The position numbers and the translations under genes were made by a program. From contig NZ_JBHEUZ010000004.1 of NCBI RefSeq assembly GCF_041925275.1, forward strand, positions 62,001 through 126,000: 64,000 nt of DNA, read 5' to 3'. The DNA is from Parapedobacter pyrenivorans_A (GTDB lineage Bacteria > Bacteroidota > Bacteroidia > Sphingobacteriales > Sphingobacteriaceae). The notes beneath the pieces were generated by a model. The model was not told where the DNA came from. It did not search any database and saw nothing but the letters and a program-made list of their open reading frames with translations. Positions 61,235 through 64,000 of this stretch are shown here, in pieces (within the stretch, counting starts at the first letter, position 1; each line of letters begins with the position of its first letter).

Positions 61235-63182
61235 GCCGGCTCGCTATTAGGCTATGGTGAACGAATAGGGTCTCCCCATCGGGTTCTTTCCGGGGCTCGA
61301 TGGGCCGCTGCCGCTTCGGTGCTACATTGACGGATTCAGCCGGCTTTTTGGGCTCTTGCTTGGGCAAGAGGTCTGCGTTATAAATCCGGTCTTGGATGTG
61401 CTTGGGTATGGTGACCGTATCTTTCAAGTATTGCTCCACCAGCATGCTGGCGATGGGTCCGGCCCAAACGCCGCCGTATCCTGCATTTTCGACCACCACC
61501 GCAATGGCGATTTTGGGGTTCTCACGTGGTGCAAAGGCGAAGAATACCGCGTGGTCGGCCCCATGCGGGTTTTGGGCGGTACCCGTTTTGCCACACATCT
61601 CGATGTCGGCGATCCGTACGGAATAACCTGTGCCGCCCTGCACATTGACCGCCCGGCTCAGCCCTTCTACCACAGGTTCATAGTACTTCGCATCCACGCC
61701 GGCCGATATCTGTTCGGTAAATTCGGGTTTGACGATTTTCTTTTCACCGATGGCTTTGACGAGGTGCGGCCGGTAGTAAAAGCCCCGGTTGGCTACGATG
61801 GCCATGATGTTGGCCATCTGCAGGGGGGTAATGCCCATTTCGCCCTGACCGATGGATAGGGAAATATTGTAGCCCGATCCCCAGCGTGCGTTTCCATAGC
61901 GCTTGGTGTAGTAGTCGGCCGTGGGCAGCAGGCCATCCTGTTCGCCGGGCAAGTCAATCCCCAGCGGCTGCCCGATGCCGAACTTCATGGTGGCCTCGCG
62001 CCACAGGGTATACGCCTCGGTAGAAGGCAAGTTGCGGTGGTCGATCATGCGGGCGTAGGTGTACCCGAAGTAGGTGTTGCACGAACGCTGGATGGCGGTA
62101 ACCAAGGGGATGGAGCCATCCACGTGTGTACAACGCATAATAGCCCGGCCACCGCCGTAACGGTACCCGCCCGGGCAGTTGAAGATGGTGCTCGCTTCGA
62201 TCAGGCCCGCTTGTTGGGCGGTGAGTGCCGCAACCACCTTGAATACCGATCCCGGCGGGTATTGGGCCTGGATGGGGCGGATGAACATCGGCTTGTAGGG
62301 GTCGTGCAGTAATTGCATGTAGTTGTTGCCCCGCTCGCGGCCTACCATCATGTTGGGGTCGTAGCCCGGGCTGCTCACAAATGTCAGGATTTCGCCGGTA
62401 GCGGGCTCAATGGCCACCACACTGCCTATTTTGTTGCGCATGAGTTTCTCGGCGAGGATCTGCAAGTCCCTGTCGAGCGAAGATACCAAGCCATCGCCCG
62501 CTACGGCCAGTGTGTCGTATTTGCCGTCGGCAAACGACCCTTGGGGGCGGTTGAAAGCATCGACCATGACGTTCTTTATGCCGCGTTGCCCCCGAAGGAG
62601 TTCTTCGTACGCCCGTTCCACACCGCTGGCCCCGATGTAGTCACCCGGTCGGTAAAATCCGTTGGAACGTTCGATATCGCGGTCGTTCACTTCCTGGATA
62701 TAGCCCAGGAACTGGGCCGCAATGCTATCGGGATAGCTGCGCACCGTCCGGTTCTGTACATAGAATCCGCGGAATTTGTACAGGTGTTCCTGCAGTTTGG
62801 CATAAGCGGTTGCCGGTATCTGTTTTTCAAATTGGGATGCTTTGTAAGGGGAGTAGTCACGGGCGGTTTTCATCCGCTTGTCAAACCCCTCCCGGTCGAT
62901 GCCAACGAGCTCGCATAGCAGCGCGGTATCGAGATCCTTCACCTCGCGGGGCGTTACCAAGAGGTCATACACCGGCTCGTTCTGCACGAGTACCTGCCCG
63001 TTGCGGTCGAGGATGACGCCGCGTGCGGGGTAAATGACCATTTTTCGGAGCACATTGTTGTTTGCCGACAACAGGTAGCTTTTGTCGATCAACTGCAAGT
63101 AAAACAGCCGGGACGCGATGACGATGGCGATGGCGATGAATATACCCTGTATAATGTATTTTCGCTCAAAAAATGCGTTCAT
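61227..63182 (-). CDS. mrdA: Penicillin-binding protein 2 (transpeptidase)
   Basis: A 651-residue class B PBP with one N-terminal membrane anchor (IIQGIFIAIAIVIASRLFYL), a dimerisation domain and a transpeptidase domain. The active-site serine is in YPPGSVFKVVAA (SxxK), SCN is in IQRSCNTYFGY, and KTG is in CGKTGTAQNP. It cross-links cell-wall peptidoglycan with RodA. It lies between mreD and rodA. Confidence 0.97.
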   Translation of the reverse strand: MNAFFERKYIIQGIFIAIAIVIASRLFYLQLIDKSYLLSANNNVLRKMVIYPARGVILDRNGQVLVQNEPVYDLLVTPREVKDLDTALLCELVGIDREGFDKRMKTARDYSPYKASQFEKQIPATAYAKLQEHLYKFRGFYVQNRTVRSYPDSIAAQFLGYIQEVNDRDIERSNGFYRPGDYIGASGVERAYEELLRGQRGIKNVMVDAFNRPQGSFADGKYDTLAVAGDGLVSSLDRDLQILAEKLMRNKIGSVVAIEPATGEILTFVSSPGYDPNMMVGRERGNNYMQLLHDPYKPMFIRPIQAQYPPGSVFKVVAALTAQQAGLIEASTIFNCPGGYRYGGGRAIMRCTHVDGSIPLVTAIQRSCNTYFGYTYARMIDHRNLPSTEAYTLWREATMKFGIGQPLGIDLPGEQDGLLPTADYYTKRYGNARWGSGYNISLSIGQGEMGITPLQMANIMAIVANRGFYYRPHLVKAIGEKKIVKPEFTEQISAGVDAKYYEPVVEGLSRAVNVQGGTGYSVRIADIEMCGKTGTAQNPHGADHAVFFAFAPRENPKIAIAVVVENAGYGGVWAGPIASMLVEQYLKDTVTIPKHIQDRIYNADLLPKQEPKKPAESVNVAPKRQRPIEPRKEPDGETLFVHHSLIASRHE

Positions 63183-63212
63183 TTATGTGGATATGCCTTT
63201 GGGGCGATTTGC

Positions 63213-63728
63213 TTAACGCTGTTTTTTCCGGTAAAAAAGCAGACTGAACAACAAAATGATAACAACGGTAAATATACAACTTAATAAGATACGGGTGAGG
63301 GTGTAATGGAATTGATGGAATGTAAATGTTTCCAGCATGAACAATACAGCGTGGTGGAATAGGGTGAGTACGAATACATACAGGAAATACCACCGGAAGG
63401 GTACGTTTCCTACCAGCGGTGTGACGTAATTTTCGTGCTGGTCGCTTTGCAGGGTAATGCGTATAAAGAGGATGCGCCCCCACGCCAGGGCTACGCTCGC
63501 GGCGGCATTGACCCCCAGCGTATCGTAAAACGCGTCGATGGTGATGCCGGTAAGGAAGGCCAGGCAGTACAGGATGAAGTTGGGTATGCCTACGGGCAGC
63601 AGCAAAATGAACAGCACATAGGGAAACGGGGTAGCCAGGTTATAATACCCCATGTTTTTGAACAGGAATGCCTGTAGCACGATGAGCACAAAAAAGCGGC
63701 TGATATTGTAGGAGAAAATCTTAGCCAT
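63213..63728 (-). CDS. mreD: Rod-shape-determining protein MreD
   Basis: A 171-residue protein with five or six membrane helices (FFVLIVLQAFLFKNM, YVLFILLLPVGIPNFILY, ILLSCIFTVVIILLFSLLFY). The small, low-similarity MreD family is identified mainly by order: mreC directly upstream with an 8-bp overlap, then PBP2 and RodA downstream. Confidence 0.88.
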   Translation of the reverse strand: MAKIFSYNISRFFVLIVLQAFLFKNMGYYNLATPFPYVLFILLLPVGIPNFILYCLAFLTGITIDAFYDTLGVNAAASVALAWGRILFIRITLQSDQHENYVTPLVGNVPFRWYFLYVFVLTLFHHAVLFMLETFTFHQFHYTLTRILLSCIFTVVIILLFSLLFYRKKQR

Positions 63729-64000
63729 CGTTTTCGCTTTGAGATTCCAGCGCTTCCTTTTCGTCTGCGAGCATATCTACCACTACGTATACCTGCCGCA
63801 GGTTGTGGAACTGCGTGCTGAATTTAACCCGGATGTCGAGGAAGCTGTCGCCACCCGAAATACCCGTTTGCGTCACTTCGCCCACCCGTATTCCCGGGGG
63901 GAATAGCGAAAACCCCGATGTGAAAACCTGTTCACCTTCACGTACCTTCACGTGGTTGGGGATGTCTTTAAGTACGCCCAGCTGCGCATCATAATTGTCG
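63721..64000 (-). CDS. mreC: Rod-shape-determining protein MreC, C-terminal part (partial)
   Basis: The frame enters from the right window edge and runs 92 codons to TAG at 63721. Visible are GLDIPNHV-like KDIPNHVKVREGEQVFTSG and FPPGIRVGEVTQ, the beta-barrel region of MreC, followed by a helical tail (VDMLADEKEALESQSEND). MreC is the periplasmic scaffold of the elongasome. The N-terminal part, including the membrane anchor, is outside the window. Confidence 0.93.
   Translation of the reverse strand, partial: DNYDAQLGVLKDIPNHVKVREGEQVFTSGFSLFPPGIRVGEVTQTGISGGDSFLDIRVKFSTQFHNLRQVYVVVDMLADEKEALESQSENDG

Noticed and set aside
1..64000. CRISPR arrays, rRNA genes and intact prophage or IS transposase genes
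   Set aside because: No regularly spaced repeats, rRNA sequence or transposase frames were seen on either strand.

Overview
This 64 kb window reads as chromosomal DNA of a member of the phylum Bacteroidota, most likely a Sphingobacteriaceae-type organism. The evidence is a SusC/SusD pair, promoters with the Bacteroidota -7 element TAnnTTTG, a bacillithiol gene (bshB1), a DUF4294 gene, an ImuA-ImuB-DnaE2 mutagenesis cassette and an mreC-mreD-PBP2-RodA cell-shape operon. G+C is moderate to high for the phylum. The genus cannot be shown from the sequence alone.

Layout. 1-14 kb is housekeeping: an M16 peptidase pair, pabB, purA, a Fur-family regulator, a RelA/SpoT enzyme, DUF4294-bshB1, an IscA-type protein, a membrane histidine kinase and a large SNF2 helicase. 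14-19.4 kb holds an NrtR-like Nudix regulator divergent from a glycolytic operon (pfkA, a BadF-type kinase, gapA), then mnmA and tRNA-Phe. 19.4-22 kb is a small accessory patch: an unexplained 0.7 kb stretch, then an ArsR regulator with two START-type domains in one protein and a VOC protein. 22-35.4 kb is a polysaccharide-utilisation-type locus: a divergent LacI regulator, an FAD oxidoreductase, an MFS transporter, SusC, SusD, two lipoproteins with related DUF5000-type C-termini, and a GH51 arabinofuranosidase. Two direct copies of a 125-bp element (21843-21967 and 36384-36508) bracket this locus. At its right edge, 35.4-36.5 kb is an AT-rich graveyard with a group II intron fragment, an internally deleted AlbA-type gene and a truncated secreted-protein gene.

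36.7-53.8 kb returns to mostly core genes (class V aminotransferase and nitrilase pair, priA, pcm, a membrane MutS homologue, smpB, a DtxR regulator, sucD, a SpoU methyltransferase, rpsT). It includes a notable three-gene set at 47.7-50.9 kb: a GCS2/YbdK carboxylate-amine ligase, a class I glutamine amidotransferase and an ATP-grasp-like protein, which looks like a small amide- or peptide-forming pathway. 54-59.4 kb is the mutasome cassette. 60-64 kb is the cell-shape operon on the minus strand, cut by the window end inside mreC.

The most striking non-coding signal is a 32-bp promoter module with 25 invariant positions at four loci (fur, DUF4294-bshB1, pfkA, sucD) and a partial match at a fifth (DUF423). 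The pfkA leader also carries a perfect 18-bp inverted repeat just ahead of the gene. All family assignments were made by eye from motifs; no database search was run.
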